DNA from: an uncultured Eubacterium sp.
GTDB taxonomy: Bacteria > Bacillota > Clostridia > Lachnospirales > Lachnospiraceae
NCBI GenBank assembly: GCA_934316925.1
Contig: CAKREC010000003.1
Location: 1 to 64,000 of the forward strand
Direction: 5' to 3'
Length of the DNA stretch: 64,000 bases
In this document: positions 24,786 to 34,564 of the stretch, in pieces
Layout of the letters: every line of letters starts with the position of its first letter
How positions within the stretch are numbered: position 1 is the first letter of the stretch
Translations under genes and position numbers: made by a program
The notes under the pieces: generated by a model
Told to the model about the DNA's origin: nothing
The model's database searches: none
The model's input: only the letters and a program-made list of their open reading frames with translations

Positions 24786-27700
24786 TTATTTTTTCTTGAT
24801 CCGCAATACATTAACCGAATATTTTGGTACGGTGTAATTGAACTTGCCACTGACTCCGTTCACTTTTGAACTCTTCAACTGAACGACTTCCTGCTGTCCC
24901 AAAATGTTGTCATCATAGGTGCTGTTGCCAGCCACAACATCAAGATCTGCCACATCCTGAACATCCTGAATGCCCTCGATATTCAAAGCAAATGTTTTTG
25001 GATAACCGGTTACATTTACCATCTTGATGATCACATCGCCCGTTGCATCCGTACTTACCACCTGATAACTTTCTGCATTTGTGTTATCCTCAATGGTGTA
25101 ATCCACATACAAAGCATTGTCAATATAACATTTTACATTGCGTCCGCTGACAACGACTTTAAGCTGATAGGTTGTGCCTGGTACAATTCTTACATTTTTC
25201 GTTGTACCACCGATCTGGTCAGATTTCACACCATTTGTAACACGCTGCAGGCAGGACACGGTATTATCCCAGCCACCAATATTCCAGAAATAGTTTTCCT
25301 TTGTATCTGCTACCGAGAATGGGATCAAGAATCCCTCGGATCCGGATGTCTTTGTTGCCTCTACCGTAAAGGTATAATTTCCCCATGAAGCATCTCCAAA
25401 GTACATGGTGCTTCCGGTGTTGCCATAAAGCGCTGTATTTGTAGTTGTACTGCTCTGAACCAGTTTGCCACCAGAAACGGACCAGTTTCCATCAGAGATC
25501 TTCTGCCACTGATCGCTGATCGTAGTTCCTGCGAAATTATCCTGTGCCAAAACGGTACCGTTTTCATTGCTGACTACTTTTGCATTGGCAAATGTTGCTG
25601 CGGTGTTCCATGTTCCCACACCGACTTTTCCCTGAAAATCCTTGTTCTCAATCTTCGCTCCATTCAGCTCGGATTTCAGCAATGTTGTTCCTGCATTTTT
25701 AGCAAATACCTGCTGAACATAATAGTTTACAGAACAGGTTGAAGTGTTGTTATTGAACCAGATCAGGTCCGGTGCCCAGTGAAGTGCCGTCAGGTTACCG
25801 AACAACGGTGCATATGCAGCCATTTTTACAATGTCGCCATTCCGTTCCAGTCCTGTCATGTATGCTGCTTCTGCCAGTGCCGAACGCCATTGATTGGATC
25901 TTGCCGCATACTCACCCAGGAAAACGTTCATTCCGCCGCCAAACTGTGTCTGTGTCATGCTGGCTGCATCTCTGGAATAATTTTTCTCATCATAGTAGTC
26001 CGTGTGGTTCAAAAACCATTCCGGATCATTATAATAATGATGGTCAACGGCTCCCGCAAAATCATCAATGGTCTTACCCGGGTGAGCCTGCAGCCATGCA
26101 TCCGCCTCTTTATAAGCAGCTGCATAATTTACTTTGTCGCTGTCGCCATCATCCACTCCGGCAGTAAACATGAGTTCAATGTCCCCATACATCTCCGGGT
26201 TTTCTTCTTTTGCTTTTGCAAAAGCATCAACAAAAGCTTCATATCGTTTGTAGAACTTATCGCCCCACTGCTCATTTCCGATTCCTACATATTTTAATTT
26301 GAAAGGCTCTTTGTGTCCCATAGCAATACGGATCTTGCCCCACTTGGTAGTCTCATCACCGCGGCAGAATTCTACGAGATCCAACGCATCCTGAATATAG
26401 CGCTGGAATTCAGCACTGCCGATTGCCGGTGCCGTTGCCTGACTGGTTCCATATGCCTGACCCATACAGCACATACCGGCATTCACAACCGGAACTCCGG
26501 TAGCTCCCAGATCTTCTGCCAACTGGAAGTATTCATAAAATCCCAATCCATAACTCATGTAAGATGGGTTTTCATCATTGGTTGCCAGCTCATCGGTCCA
26601 GATGTTCTGTCCCTGTTTTCTCGCTGCAACATCACCATAAGTTCCATTAAATTCATATGGCTCGCCATCGGCATCGGCACCGATCGAATCTTTCCAACTG
26701 TAAGCGGTTTGCAACGTAGCACCTTCAATGACGCATCCACCTGGGAAACGAAGGAATTTTGGATGCAATGCTTCCAGTTTTTCTGCCAGATCTTTACGAA
26801 GACCATTTTCTCTTCCCTTATAAGTATTGGAAGGGAACAGAGAAACCATGTCCACTGCCAGCTTTCCTTTTGGTATTGTCACGCGCAGCGTAACACCACT
26901 GTGAGAAGTAACCGAAGAAGTCAACTCCAACTGGTATTTTTTCCAGCTATCCGTTACACGGTCAATCGTTCCTTTGGCGGCAACAGTACTTCCACTCATA
27001 ATGCTGACTTCTACCGGTCCGGTGTAACCATCCATTCCTTTTGCATAAATGGAGAACTTATAAGTGTTGTCTTTTGTGATCGACATTCCATCCAAAAATC
27101 CCTTATTTGCAATGCCGGCATTGGATGAGGATGTGTTTGTGATCACCATATAGTTTGGATTGTTTGCATTTAAACATCCGCTGGTATCATTTTTTACAAC
27201 TTCTGTTGTTACCGTTCCCACATTGCTCCATGCATGTTTTTCATTGCCGGATGCAAGACTTGTAAATTCAAAAGAGCGGTTCTGAACCATCTCTGCATAC
27301 AATCCACCGTCTGCTGCAAAATTGATATCTTCAATAAAGATTCCATACAGCATATCGCTGATCTCATGTACCTGGTTCGAAGCATCCACATTCAGCGTGT
27401 AATTGCTCTTGTTGGTATCGTATGTGGCAACTTCTCCCGGATTACCATATACAGCCGGTGTAGCCTCTGGTGTCGCTGTCGGCTTGGCCGTTGGTGTTAC
27501 CGCAGGCGTTGCTGTTGCTGTCGTTGTAGGTGCTTTTGTTGCCTGCGTATTGTTTGCCGTTTTTTTCTTAACGGTAACCTGACACTTCAAAGTCTTTGTA
27601 ACTGCCTTTTTCTTTCCCTTTGGAATATATTTTACCTTCGCTTTGATCGTAGCTTTTCCGGTTTTTTTCGCCTTTAAAACTCCTTTTTTACTTACAGAAA

Positions 27701-27920
27701 CAACACTTTTCTTCGAAGAAGACCATTTGATGCTCTTTATCTTCTTCACTTTCTTTTTCTTTACCTTTAATGTGGTCTTCTGACCAATTTTTAAGGTCAG
27801 TTTTGTCTTACTTAATGAAACCTTTGAACTTGTTTTCGCCTCCGCCGGGATTCCTGTGGCAGAAACGATCAGTGCCCCAGACAAAACCAACGATAAAATT
27901 ACTTTTGCAGGTTTTTTCAT
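24786..27920 (-). CDS. Secreted alpha-L-arabinofuranosidase, GH51 family, with Ig-like domain
   Basis: A 1044-residue secreted enzyme that should release alpha-linked L-arabinose from arabinan or arabinoxylan. A signal peptide (about 1-28) is followed by a lysine-rich Big_2-like domain (about 30-120) and a Thr/Pro/Ala linker (about 121-160). The GH51 part starts near 185 (MLYGIFIEDINFAADGGLY), is interrupted by a CBM4_9-like beta domain (about 225-365), and resumes at 371. The acid/base Glu is in GIGNEQW (about 550) and the nucleophile Glu in FLGEYAARS (about 670). A lectin-like domain (about 785-950) follows. It is divergent from an AraC gene, as is the GH127 gene. Confidence 0.92.
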   Translation of the reverse strand: MKKPAKVILSLVLSGALIVSATGIPAEAKTSSKVSLSKTKLTLKIGQKTTLKVKKKKVKKIKSIKWSSSKKSVVSVSKKGVLKAKKTGKATIKAKVKYIPKGKKKAVTKTLKCQVTVKKKTANNTQATKAPTTTATATPAVTPTAKPTATPEATPAVYGNPGEVATYDTNKSNYTLNVDASNQVHEISDMLYGIFIEDINFAADGGLYAEMVQNRSFEFTSLASGNEKHAWSNVGTVTTEVVKNDTSGCLNANNPNYMVITNTSSSNAGIANKGFLDGMSITKDNTYKFSIYAKGMDGYTGPVEVSIMSGSTVAAKGTIDRVTDSWKKYQLELTSSVTSHSGVTLRVTIPKGKLAVDMVSLFPSNTYKGRENGLRKDLAEKLEALHPKFLRFPGGCVIEGATLQTAYSWKDSIGADADGEPYEFNGTYGDVAARKQGQNIWTDELATNDENPSYMSYGLGFYEYFQLAEDLGATGVPVVNAGMCCMGQAYGTSQATAPAIGSAEFQRYIQDALDLVEFCRGDETTKWGKIRIAMGHKEPFKLKYVGIGNEQWGDKFYKRYEAFVDAFAKAKEENPEMYGDIELMFTAGVDDGDSDKVNYAAAYKEADAWLQAHPGKTIDDFAGAVDHHYYNDPEWFLNHTDYYDEKNYSRDAASMTQTQFGGGMNVFLGEYAARSNQWRSALAEAAYMTGLERNGDIVKMAAYAPLFGNLTALHWAPDLIWFNNNTSTCSVNYYVQQVFAKNAGTTLLKSELNGAKIENKDFQGKVGVGTWNTAATFANAKVVSNENGTVLAQDNFAGTTISDQWQKISDGNWSVSGGKLVQSSTTTNTALYGNTGSTMYFGDASWGNYTFTVEATKTSGSEGFLIPFSVADTKENYFWNIGGWDNTVSCLQRVTNGVKSDQIGGTTKNVRIVPGTTYQLKVVVSGRNVKCYIDNALYVDYTIEDNTNAESYQVVSTDATGDVIIKMVNVTGYPKTFALNIEGIQDVQDVADLDVVAGNSTYDDNILGQQEVVQLKSSKVNGVSGKFNYTVPKYSVNVLRIKKK

Positions 27921-28124
27921 AACAACAATCCTTCCTCTTGATTTTATTGATATTTTCTGTTATAGTTTTTGATATAAACTGTTATTGCATAATTTAAGCT
28001 CCGCGGATAATGATTAACAGTTCTCATTTGTTGCCTAAATTATAGTCATTAACAACGATCTTGTCTATGATATTAGTAGCTATTAACTTGATATTTTCTG
28101 TCATTTTACAAGGAGGGATTCTAT

Positions 28125-28904
28125 ATGATCGAGATTCATGGTATCGCGCATCAGTTCCGGAACCCAAGCGGACTGATCGTAGAACGTATGGAAGGATCTG
28201 GAGATTTTCTTTTATTGTACCTGCGGTGTCCCGCCGAATTTGATCCCGGCACCGGCTATGTTCCCGTGCCGGAAAATCATTTTATCCTGTTTAAAAAAGG
28301 CACCCCGCAGAAATACCGTAAACTTGACGGCATGTTCATCAACGACTGGATGCACTTTGATTTTGATCATTATGATAATTATTTTGAAAATCTGGGAATT
28401 CCTTTTTCTACGCCGATCGCACTGAATGATCCAACGCCGGTATTTGATATCTTTATTGACATCTATCGCGAGTTTTTCAATGACGGTGTGCAGCATAACT
28501 TCATTATGGATCACAAAGGAAATGCCCTGTTTCACAAATTCAGTGACCTGTATTCCCGCACGATCCATGCACAAAAGTTCACCAACAAATATTACTCACA
28601 ATTGTCCGAGATCCGTCAGGAGATCCTGGAATACCGCTATGTACCACAGGGACCTCAGGATGTTGCTGACCGTCTGACGATCAGTGTTCCTTATCTGCAG
28701 CACCTCTATACGGACAGTTTTGGGGTGTCCCTTCACAAGGACATCATGAAAGGGCGGATCGAGCACGCCGCCCAGCTTCTTTTACAGACGCAGATGTCTG
28801 TCAGCGATGTTGCTCTTGCCTGTGGCTATGACAACATTGAACATTTTTCACGACAGTTTAAAAAATATCACGGGGTCTCCCCGTCCAAGTTCCGCCGCTA
28901 CTAG
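28125..28904 (+). CDS. AraC-family transcriptional regulator
   Basis: A 259-residue regulator with a cupin-like N-terminal domain and a C-terminal AraC helix-turn-helix pair ending SDVALACGYDNIEHFSRQFKK and HGVSPSKFRRY. AAGGAGGG before the ATG supports the start. It faces away from the GH51 gene and probably controls it. It is not a close copy of the AraC gene at 4237, so the two may read different ligands. Its last four bases overlap the end of the convergent acetyltransferase gene. Confidence 0.9.
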   Translation: MIEIHGIAHQFRNPSGLIVERMEGSGDFLLLYLRCPAEFDPGTGYVPVPENHFILFKKGTPQKYRKLDGMFINDWMHFDFDHYDNYFENLGIPFSTPIALNDPTPVFDIFIDIYREFFNDGVQHNFIMDHKGNALFHKFSDLYSRTIHAQKFTNKYYSQLSEIRQEILEYRYVPQGPQDVADRLTISVPYLQHLYTDSFGVSLHKDIMKGRIEHAAQLLLQTQMSVSDVALACGYDNIEHFSRQFKKYHGVSPSKFRRY

Positions 28905-29329
28905 TAGTTTTTGCGAAAGCCCCTCACGTCATCGGCGTATCCCATTGCCTCGTAAAATTGATGTGCGCCTTTGCGAAAACCGGAGGACACTAAAATAGCG
29001 TACTGACACTGATAATGTTCTGCCAGTACGTCTATTTTTTCAAAAATCCTTTTTCCCACATGAAGCCCTCTGGCATGTTCTGCCACAACCACATTTTCAA
29101 TCGTCAAAAATGTACAGTCCAGCACATGGCACACGATCACCGTCGCTGTTCCCAGCACTTTGTTTTCGCGTTCTGCCACCAAAAAATAATAGTTCTCCTG
29201 ATCTTTCATGATCTCATAATTGTCCTGTATCATCTCCAGCCGGCATCCCGGTGCAAGCTCCTGATACAGATCACAGATGACCGGCAGATCCTCCGACTTC
29301 ATTTTCCTTACTTCAACACTCGTGTTCAT
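28901..29329 (-). CDS. GNAT-family N-acetyltransferase
   Basis: A 142-residue acetyltransferase that would use acetyl-CoA. The fold signature is clear: MKSEDLPVICDLYQEL at the start, FLTIENVVVAEHARGLHVGKRIFE with the acetyl-CoA loop (H/A-x-G-x-x-V-G; here ARGLHVG) and AHQFYEAMGY near the end. AAGGAGAG precedes the ATG. The substrate is unknown. It converges on the AraC gene with a four-base overlap. Confidence 0.88.
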   Translation of the reverse strand: MNTSVEVRKMKSEDLPVICDLYQELAPGCRLEMIQDNYEIMKDQENYYFLVAERENKVLGTATVIVCHVLDCTFLTIENVVVAEHARGLHVGKRIFEKIDVLAEHYQCQYAILVSSGFRKGAHQFYEAMGYADDVRGFRKNY

Positions 29330-29364
29330 ATGCTCTCCTTATCACTCACAATCTTATTTTTAAT

Positions 29365-29393
29365 TTGTATTTTCCCAGTGAATATGCTATTAT
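29365..29393 (+). promoter_or_regulatory. Sigma-A promoter of the SEC-C gene
   Basis: TTGTAT (29365-29370) and TATTAT (29388-29393) are 17 bases apart, with the SEC-C gene start 84 bases further on. Confidence 0.55.
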
Positions 29394-29476
29394 TCTAAAG
29401 TATGGTAGTTCATCTATCAAGTCAAATATAAAATATATCAGCAAGCATAATTGCTTCGTACGAATGGAGGATTATT

Positions 29477-29983
29477 ATGGCTTTATTGCAAGAATGGCGT
29501 GATTACGCATATAGTGAAGAAATGCAGAATTCAAAAGAAGGCCAGAAACTTTGGGAGAATTATTTCAACCTTGAAAAAGGAATTTATGAGCAGCTTCTTG
29601 CCAACCCTACCGAAGTGGTAGAGGGAACGGTTGAAGCATTGGCTGGCAAATACGATGTTCCACTTTCTATGATGGTAGGTTTCTTAGACGGAATCAACGA
29701 CAGTCTGAAAGAGGAAAACCCAATCGAGACCATGGAAAAGGACACAAAGGTTAAGATTGACATCGATCCTGAAAAATTGTATTACAACATGGTAGATTGC
29801 AAGGCAGAATGGTTATACACGCTTCCACAGTGGGATTCGATCCTGAGTGAAGAGCGACGCAAAGAACTGTACAAAGAGCAGAAAAACTCTGGTACGATCC
29901 ACAACGAGAACCGCAAAGTAGGAAGAAACGATCCTTGTCCTTGCGGAAGTGGTAAAAAATACAAAAAATGCTGTGGCAGATAA
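29477..29983 (+). CDS. SEC-C metal-binding domain protein
   Basis: A 168-residue protein of helical, acidic character ending in the zinc-binding motif [19 protein letters not shown], the SEC-C domain also found at the C-terminus of SecA. The first 145 residues match no fold I know. ATGGAGG precedes the start. A terminator follows. It may contact ribosomes or translocase through the zinc tail, but this is only suggested by the domain. Confidence 0.88.
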   Translation: MALLQEWRDYAYSEEMQNSKEGQKLWENYFNLEKGIYEQLLANPTEVVEGTVEALAGKYDVPLSMMVGFLDGINDSLKEENPIETMEKDTKVKIDIDPEKLYYNMVDCKAEWLYTLPQWDSILSEERRKELYKEQKNSGTIHNENRKVGRNDPCPCGSGKKYKKCCGR

Positions 29984-30012
29984 TTTCTCCCCGACATTCT
30001 AAATGACAAACA

Positions 30013-30053
30013 AAAAACGATAGATCAGCAACTTTTGCTTTTCTATCGTTTTT
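30013..30053. terminator. Bidirectional terminator
   Basis: AAAAACGATAGA and TCTATCGTTTTT pair perfectly around a 17-base loop, with T runs on both strands. It separates the SEC-C gene and metF, which converge here. Confidence 0.85.
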
Positions 30054-30071
30054 CTTATTCTCTTTTTAATT

Positions 30072-30929
30072 CTATCCAAAAATTTCTTTGGCAATCTCCA
30101 CTTTATTCATCGAATACAAGTGAATACCATCGACACCGTGAGCCAAAAGTTCTTCTTCCTGTTTTTTGGTAAATTCAAGACCTGCTTTTTTCAGATCATC
30201 CGGTGCATCTTTGTATCGATCCAGTACATCCGCAAGATCCTTAGGAATCTTCGTTCCCGACATACCAACGATGTTATCCACCTGTTTGATCGAAGTGATC
30301 GGCATAAGTCCTGGCAATACCGGAACTTCAATCCCGGCTTTGCGAACCTCATCCAGAAAATGGAAAAAGACCTCATTGTCATAAAACAACTGTGTGATCA
30401 AAAAGTCAACGCCCTGTTCCACCTTGATCTTCAGATTCGCAATATCTTCTTCCAAGCTGGCCGCCTCCTGATGTACCTCCGGATAGCAGGCGCCTGCCAG
30501 ACTGAATGCGAAGTTTTTATTTTCCCGGATATCCTTTACCAGATCGGAAGCATGGTCATAATAACGGGCTTTAAACTGCTCATCACTCATCCAGATTGGC
30601 TGATCTCCACGCAATGGGAGCAGATTGCGGATTCCGTTGCGGTATAAGTTGGTCAAAAAATTTGTCAAAAACAACTGATCCGGAATCGCCGCACAGGTAA
30701 GGTGTGTCAAAGCTTCAATGCCACACTGGTTCTGGATATATGAAGCGATTGCAAATGTATTCTCTGCCGTGTTGCCACCGGCTCCATATGTCACACTGAT
30801 AAAATCCGGGTGGAGTGTCTTAAACTCATCTAATGCATCATATATAACGGTTACATCCACATCTTTCTTTGGCGGAAAAACTTCCAGTGAATAAACCGGT
30901 CTGTTTGTATGAAATAAATCCTTAATCAT
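30072..30929 (-). CDS. metF: 5,10-methylenetetrahydrofolate reductase
   Basis: A 285-residue flavoenzyme that reduces 5,10-methylene-THF to 5-methyl-THF for methionine synthesis. Family motifs include SLEVFPPKKD near the start, SVTYGAGGN, EALTHLTCAA and LPGLMPITS. The ATG at 30929 is preferred because AGAGGAC lies just upstream; an earlier ATG 18 codons away lacks a site. No SAM riboswitch was seen before the gene. It stands alone. Confidence 0.93.
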   Translation of the reverse strand: MIKDLFHTNRPVYSLEVFPPKKDVDVTVIYDALDEFKTLHPDFISVTYGAGGNTAENTFAIASYIQNQCGIEALTHLTCAAIPDQLFLTNFLTNLYRNGIRNLLPLRGDQPIWMSDEQFKARYYDHASDLVKDIRENKNFAFSLAGACYPEVHQEAASLEEDIANLKIKVEQGVDFLITQLFYDNEVFFHFLDEVRKAGIEVPVLPGLMPITSIKQVDNIVGMSGTKIPKDLADVLDRYKDAPDDLKKAGLEFTKKQEEELLAHGVDGIHLYSMNKVEIAKEIFG

Positions 30930-31031
30930 CGTAGTCCTCTTTTCTCTTCTTGTTCGTTTGTTCTGACATAGTATAACATACAAAATCTGTTTTTTCTACT
31001 CAAAAGCCCCTTATAGTCCCATACTGTTTTT

Positions 31032-32201
31032 CTATTCTTTACCATAGTTTTTTTCTATAGAGCGTCTTATCCACCGACTGCAAGGTTTCTCAACGGCATA
31101 CGTCATAACAACTGCAGCCACAAAGGAGACGCCGATGCAGAGGATCAGATACTTCCACTGCCAGACCTTGTCTCCAAGCTGGTTTGGCGCTGTTTGCCCG
31201 GAATAAAATGGAATCCGCCATTCTTTCAGTTTTACCGCAATGTACTGGTGGCAAATGTAAAAATTAAAGGAGATTCCCGACAAAAATCTCATAACCCGGT
31301 TGTCCCAGATCACTTGAAACCATCTTTCCGCATAAATCGTCGACAGCACAAACACAAGAAATAACAACGACAGCAGATAGCGATAGTCAACCTGCCACTG
31401 CTGTTCATTCTCCGCCATGCTGCGGCATCTGCACGCCATATAAAATCCCCAGAGACAGACTCCTGCAACCAATGTAAAAAGAGCAGTCTCCGCTTTCGTT
31501 CGCATTTTATCTTCCGGCATGGACCGGTACAACCATGCCCCCAGCATACCGTTGGCAAAAACGCTGAAAAAGGTTAGCATGTGGTTGACATACATGCCCT
31601 GCTCCAGTGAATCAAAGTTCTTGCTTATGAAAAAGGAAGAAAGCACCCCGATCCCCACCATCGTCCAATAGGTGAGCCACGGCTTCTTTTGAAACGCTTT
31701 CACAAGCAACGGAAAGATCAGATAAAACTGCACCAAAACAGCAACGGTCCACAGCACCCCATTTAACTTTGTACTTAACAGTGACACCCGAAACCAGTTA
31801 TTCGTAAAGGTCAGATGTGGGATCAGATCTTTCCACATATACGACCAGTCACCGCCATACTCGCCGCCAACAAGCGCAAGGATCAGCGCAATGAAAACAG
31901 CAACGAGGTAAGATGGTACGATCCTGGCAACCCGTTTTACATAGAACGCTTTTACCTGAAAATCCTCTTGTCTGTTGTTGTTACCGGCATAGGGCAGGAA
32001 CAGACAAAACCCAGACAAAAGGATCATCATGTCCACAAGGATCGCACCATTCTGTGGAATCCAGTTTATACTGACATTTCCGATGGATGGTATGATCCAC
32101 GACTGCTGCCAGAAATGAAACCACACCACCAGCGCGATCGAGATCACACGGATCCCGTCCAAAACACCAACTCGATTTTTTTCTATATTTTTATTTTTCA
32201 C
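31032..32201 (-). CDS. Acyltransferase 3 (OatA-like) membrane protein, GTG start
   Basis: A 389-residue integral membrane acyltransferase of the OafB/OatA type, with about ten membrane segments. The early motif LDGIRVISIALVVWFHFW with its conserved His is typical of the family. Such enzymes acetylate peptidoglycan, polysaccharide or lipid-linked sugar. The C-terminal extracellular hydrolase of classical OatA is absent. GTG at 32201 is preceded by AGGGGAA. The target is not known. Confidence 0.88.
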   Translation of the reverse strand: MKNKNIEKNRVGVLDGIRVISIALVVWFHFWQQSWIIPSIGNVSINWIPQNGAILVDMMILLSGFCLFLPYAGNNNRQEDFQVKAFYVKRVARIVPSYLVAVFIALILALVGGEYGGDWSYMWKDLIPHLTFTNNWFRVSLLSTKLNGVLWTVAVLVQFYLIFPLLVKAFQKKPWLTYWTMVGIGVLSSFFISKNFDSLEQGMYVNHMLTFFSVFANGMLGAWLYRSMPEDKMRTKAETALFTLVAGVCLWGFYMACRCRSMAENEQQWQVDYRYLLSLLFLVFVLSTIYAERWFQVIWDNRVMRFLSGISFNFYICHQYIAVKLKEWRIPFYSGQTAPNQLGDKVWQWKYLILCIGVSFVAAVVMTYAVEKPCSRWIRRSIEKNYGKE

Positions 32202-32231
32202 AAATATTCCCCTGTCATTCCTTATATCAAA

Positions 32232-32265
32232 AAAGCCGGCAAGCTTTTTTAATCCTGCCGGCTTT
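32232..32265 (-). terminator. Terminator after pta
   Basis: AAAGCCGGCA and TGCCGGCTTT form a ten-base stem, and six T residues follow on the minus strand. It separates pta from the acyltransferase gene. Confidence 0.85.
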
Positions 32266-32292
32266 CTTCAACCTCATAAAGAAACATTCATT

Positions 32293-33270
32293 TTATGCCA
32301 ACGCAGCGGTAATGATCGCCATTGAGTAAACCTCTGACGCATTACATCCACGGGACAAGTCGTTGATCGGTGCATTCAGTCCCAGCATAACCGGACCATA
32401 TGCCTCAAAGTTTCCAAGACGCTGTGCGATCTTGTAACCAATATTTCCTGCGTTGATGTCAGGGAAAATAAAGGTATTGATCTGTCCTGCATTTGGATCT
32501 TCCGGACATTTTGTACGGGCTACTCGTGGAGAAACAGCTGCATCAAACTGGATCTCACCAGTGATCGGAAGCTCTGGTGCCATCGCTTTTGCTTTTGCTG
32601 CTGCATTTCTCATCTTGTCTACATCTTCACCGCTGCCGGATCCGAATGTAGAGTAGCTGAGGAATCCAACTTTTGGATCGATACCAAAGATCTTAGCACA
32701 ATTTGCGGTCTCAACAGCGATCTCTGCAATCTCATCTTCATTTGGTTTAATGTTGATCGCGCAGTCACCAAATGCCAGTACAGAGTTTCCACCGGTTGCA
32801 GACTCACGAACCAGAATAAAGCAAGAAGATACGATCTTATTGCCTGGCTTTGTCTTGATGATCTGCAATGCAGGACGTACGGTATCTGCCGTTGAGTAAG
32901 TAGCACCACCAAGCAATGCATCAGCCTTGCCAAGTTTTACCAACATCGTACCAAAGTAGTTTGCCTGAAGACATGTCTCCAATGCTTTTTCTTTGGTCAT
33001 TCCTTTATTTTTACGAAGCTCATAGAGGCAGTCTGCCATAGCATCCATCTCTTCATATGTAGCCGGGTCAATGATCTCTGCTCCACGGATATTGAATCCG
33101 CTCTCCTCTGCGGCTTTCTCAATCTCGTCTTTGTTTCCGATCAAAATCGGCGCTAAAAATGTACTTGCCAGCAAACGGGATGAAGCCTCAAGAATACGTG
33201 GGTCATTTCCCTCGGTAAATACAATCTTCTTTGGATTCTTCTTCAAAATATTGATTAACTGTCCAAACAT
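32293..33270 (-). CDS. pta: Phosphate acetyltransferase
   Basis: A 325-residue enzyme that interconverts acetyl-CoA and acetyl phosphate on the acetate pathway. It has the short single-domain form usual in Firmicutes. Recognisable segments are KIVFTEGNDPRILEAS, GMTKEKALE, ALLGGATYSTADTVRPALQ and GEIQFDAAVSP. AGGAGGATAA precedes the start. The usual partner ackA is not adjacent; a terminator follows directly. Confidence 0.94.
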   Translation of the reverse strand: MFGQLINILKKNPKKIVFTEGNDPRILEASSRLLASTFLAPILIGNKDEIEKAAEESGFNIRGAEIIDPATYEEMDAMADCLYELRKNKGMTKEKALETCLQANYFGTMLVKLGKADALLGGATYSTADTVRPALQIIKTKPGNKIVSSCFILVRESATGGNSVLAFGDCAINIKPNEDEIAEIAVETANCAKIFGIDPKVGFLSYSTFGSGSGEDVDKMRNAAAKAKAMAPELPITGEIQFDAAVSPRVARTKCPEDPNAGQINTFIFPDINAGNIGYKIAQRLGNFEAYGPVMLGLNAPINDLSRGCNASEVYSMAIITAALA

Positions 33271-33349
33271 CTTTTCTTATCCTCCTGTTTTTTCGTTTTG
33301 CGCTCATATTATAGCACTTTTTATTCTATTTGCATAGCGTCTGTCTGCA

Positions 33350-34537
33350 TTATTTTCCATAAGATTCTGCCAATTTTTTGAATGCAGGGAGCGAATTTTC
33401 AATCTGTTCTTTCGATACACAATAAGAAATGCGTACAAACCCCGGTGTTCCAAAACTGTCTGCCGGTACTAGCAACAGATCCAGTGCTTTTGCTTTTTCT
33501 GAAAACGCATTGGCATCCTTTTCCAGAGATTCCACAAACAGATAAAATGCACCGTCCGGCTTGATGCAGCGATAACCATAGTCCGTCAGCGCCTGATACA
33601 AAATATCACGATTTTCTTTGTACTTGGATACATCCGAAGTCGCTCCGATGCATCGCTTGATCACCTGCTGGAACATACTTGGCGCACATACATAGCCCAA
33701 CGCTCTTCCGGCTCCACAAACAGCTGCATACACCGTCTGCCACTGTACTGCTTTCTCCGATACCGCGATATAGCCAATACGTTCACCCGGCAGTGACAGG
33801 GATTTGCTATAAGAATAGCATACAATCGTATTATCATAATAATTCATCAGATATGGCACAAACACATCGCCATACACCAATTCGCGGTATGGCTCGTCCG
33901 CGATCAAAAAGATCGGATGCCCATACTCTTTCTGCTTTTTCTCTAAAATCGCACAAACTGTCCGGATTCCTTCTTCTGTGATCACAACACCGGATGGATT
34001 ATTCGGGGAGTTCAAGATCACACCTTTCGTATGCTCCGTGATCGCCTGTTCAAAGGCTTCGGTATCAATCTGAAAATCCTCTTTGCGGCAGGCAACGACA
34101 ACCAGTTTCGAACCGGTCTGTTCGACAAACACACGATACTCCGGGAAAAATGGAGCAAATGTAATAAATTCATCCTGCTCCTCAGCCAGAGCATTGACCG
34201 TGATCGTAAGAGAGGCTGCTGCCCCTACAGTAATATAAATGTTGTCAGCAGTTAATTGTGTTCCATGCTTTTCATTGGTGTAGTCCGCAATCGCTTTTCG
34301 AAGGCCGGCGTCTCCCGGTGCCGATGTATATCCGTGCAAAGCAACCGGATCCATTTCATTTAAAACTTCCAGCGCAGCTTCTTTCACACAATCCGGTGCC
34401 GGAACACTGGGATTTCCCAAGCTGAAATCATAGACCTTATCTGCTCCGATCTCAGCTTTTCTTTTATTTCCATATTCAAACAATTCGCGGATGACTGAGC
34501 GGTTTGTACCCAGCTCTACCATTTTTTCTGATACCAT
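33350..34537 (-). CDS. Pyridoxal phosphate-dependent aminotransferase, class I/II
   Basis: A 395-residue fold-type I aminotransferase. The PLP lysine lies in SYSKSLSLPGERIGY (near 240), and NSPNNPSGVV (near 170) and the ADEPYRELVYG segment fit aspartate-type enzymes. AGGAGGAAA precedes the ATG. It is probably an aspartate- or aromatic-type transaminase; the amino acid specificity cannot be read from the sequence. A probable terminator or promoter is not obvious in the short flanks. Confidence 0.9.
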   Translation of the reverse strand: MVSEKMVELGTNRSVIRELFEYGNKRKAEIGADKVYDFSLGNPSVPAPDCVKEAALEVLNEMDPVALHGYTSAPGDAGLRKAIADYTNEKHGTQLTADNIYITVGAAASLTITVNALAEEQDEFITFAPFFPEYRVFVEQTGSKLVVVACRKEDFQIDTEAFEQAITEHTKGVILNSPNNPSGVVITEEGIRTVCAILEKKQKEYGHPIFLIADEPYRELVYGDVFVPYLMNYYDNTIVCYSYSKSLSLPGERIGYIAVSEKAVQWQTVYAAVCGAGRALGYVCAPSMFQQVIKRCIGATSDVSKYKENRDILYQALTDYGYRCIKPDGAFYLFVESLEKDANAFSEKAKALDLLLVPADSFGTPGFVRISYCVSKEQIENSLPAFKKLAESYGK

Positions 34538-34564
34538 AATTTCCTCCTTGTACCTTTCACTAAA

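Noticed and set aside
30930..31031. SAM riboswitch before metF
   Set aside because: The gap is too short and has no recognisable paired structure.
32293..33270. ackA expected next to pta
   Set aside because: No acetate kinase motif in the flanks; the gene must lie elsewhere if present.
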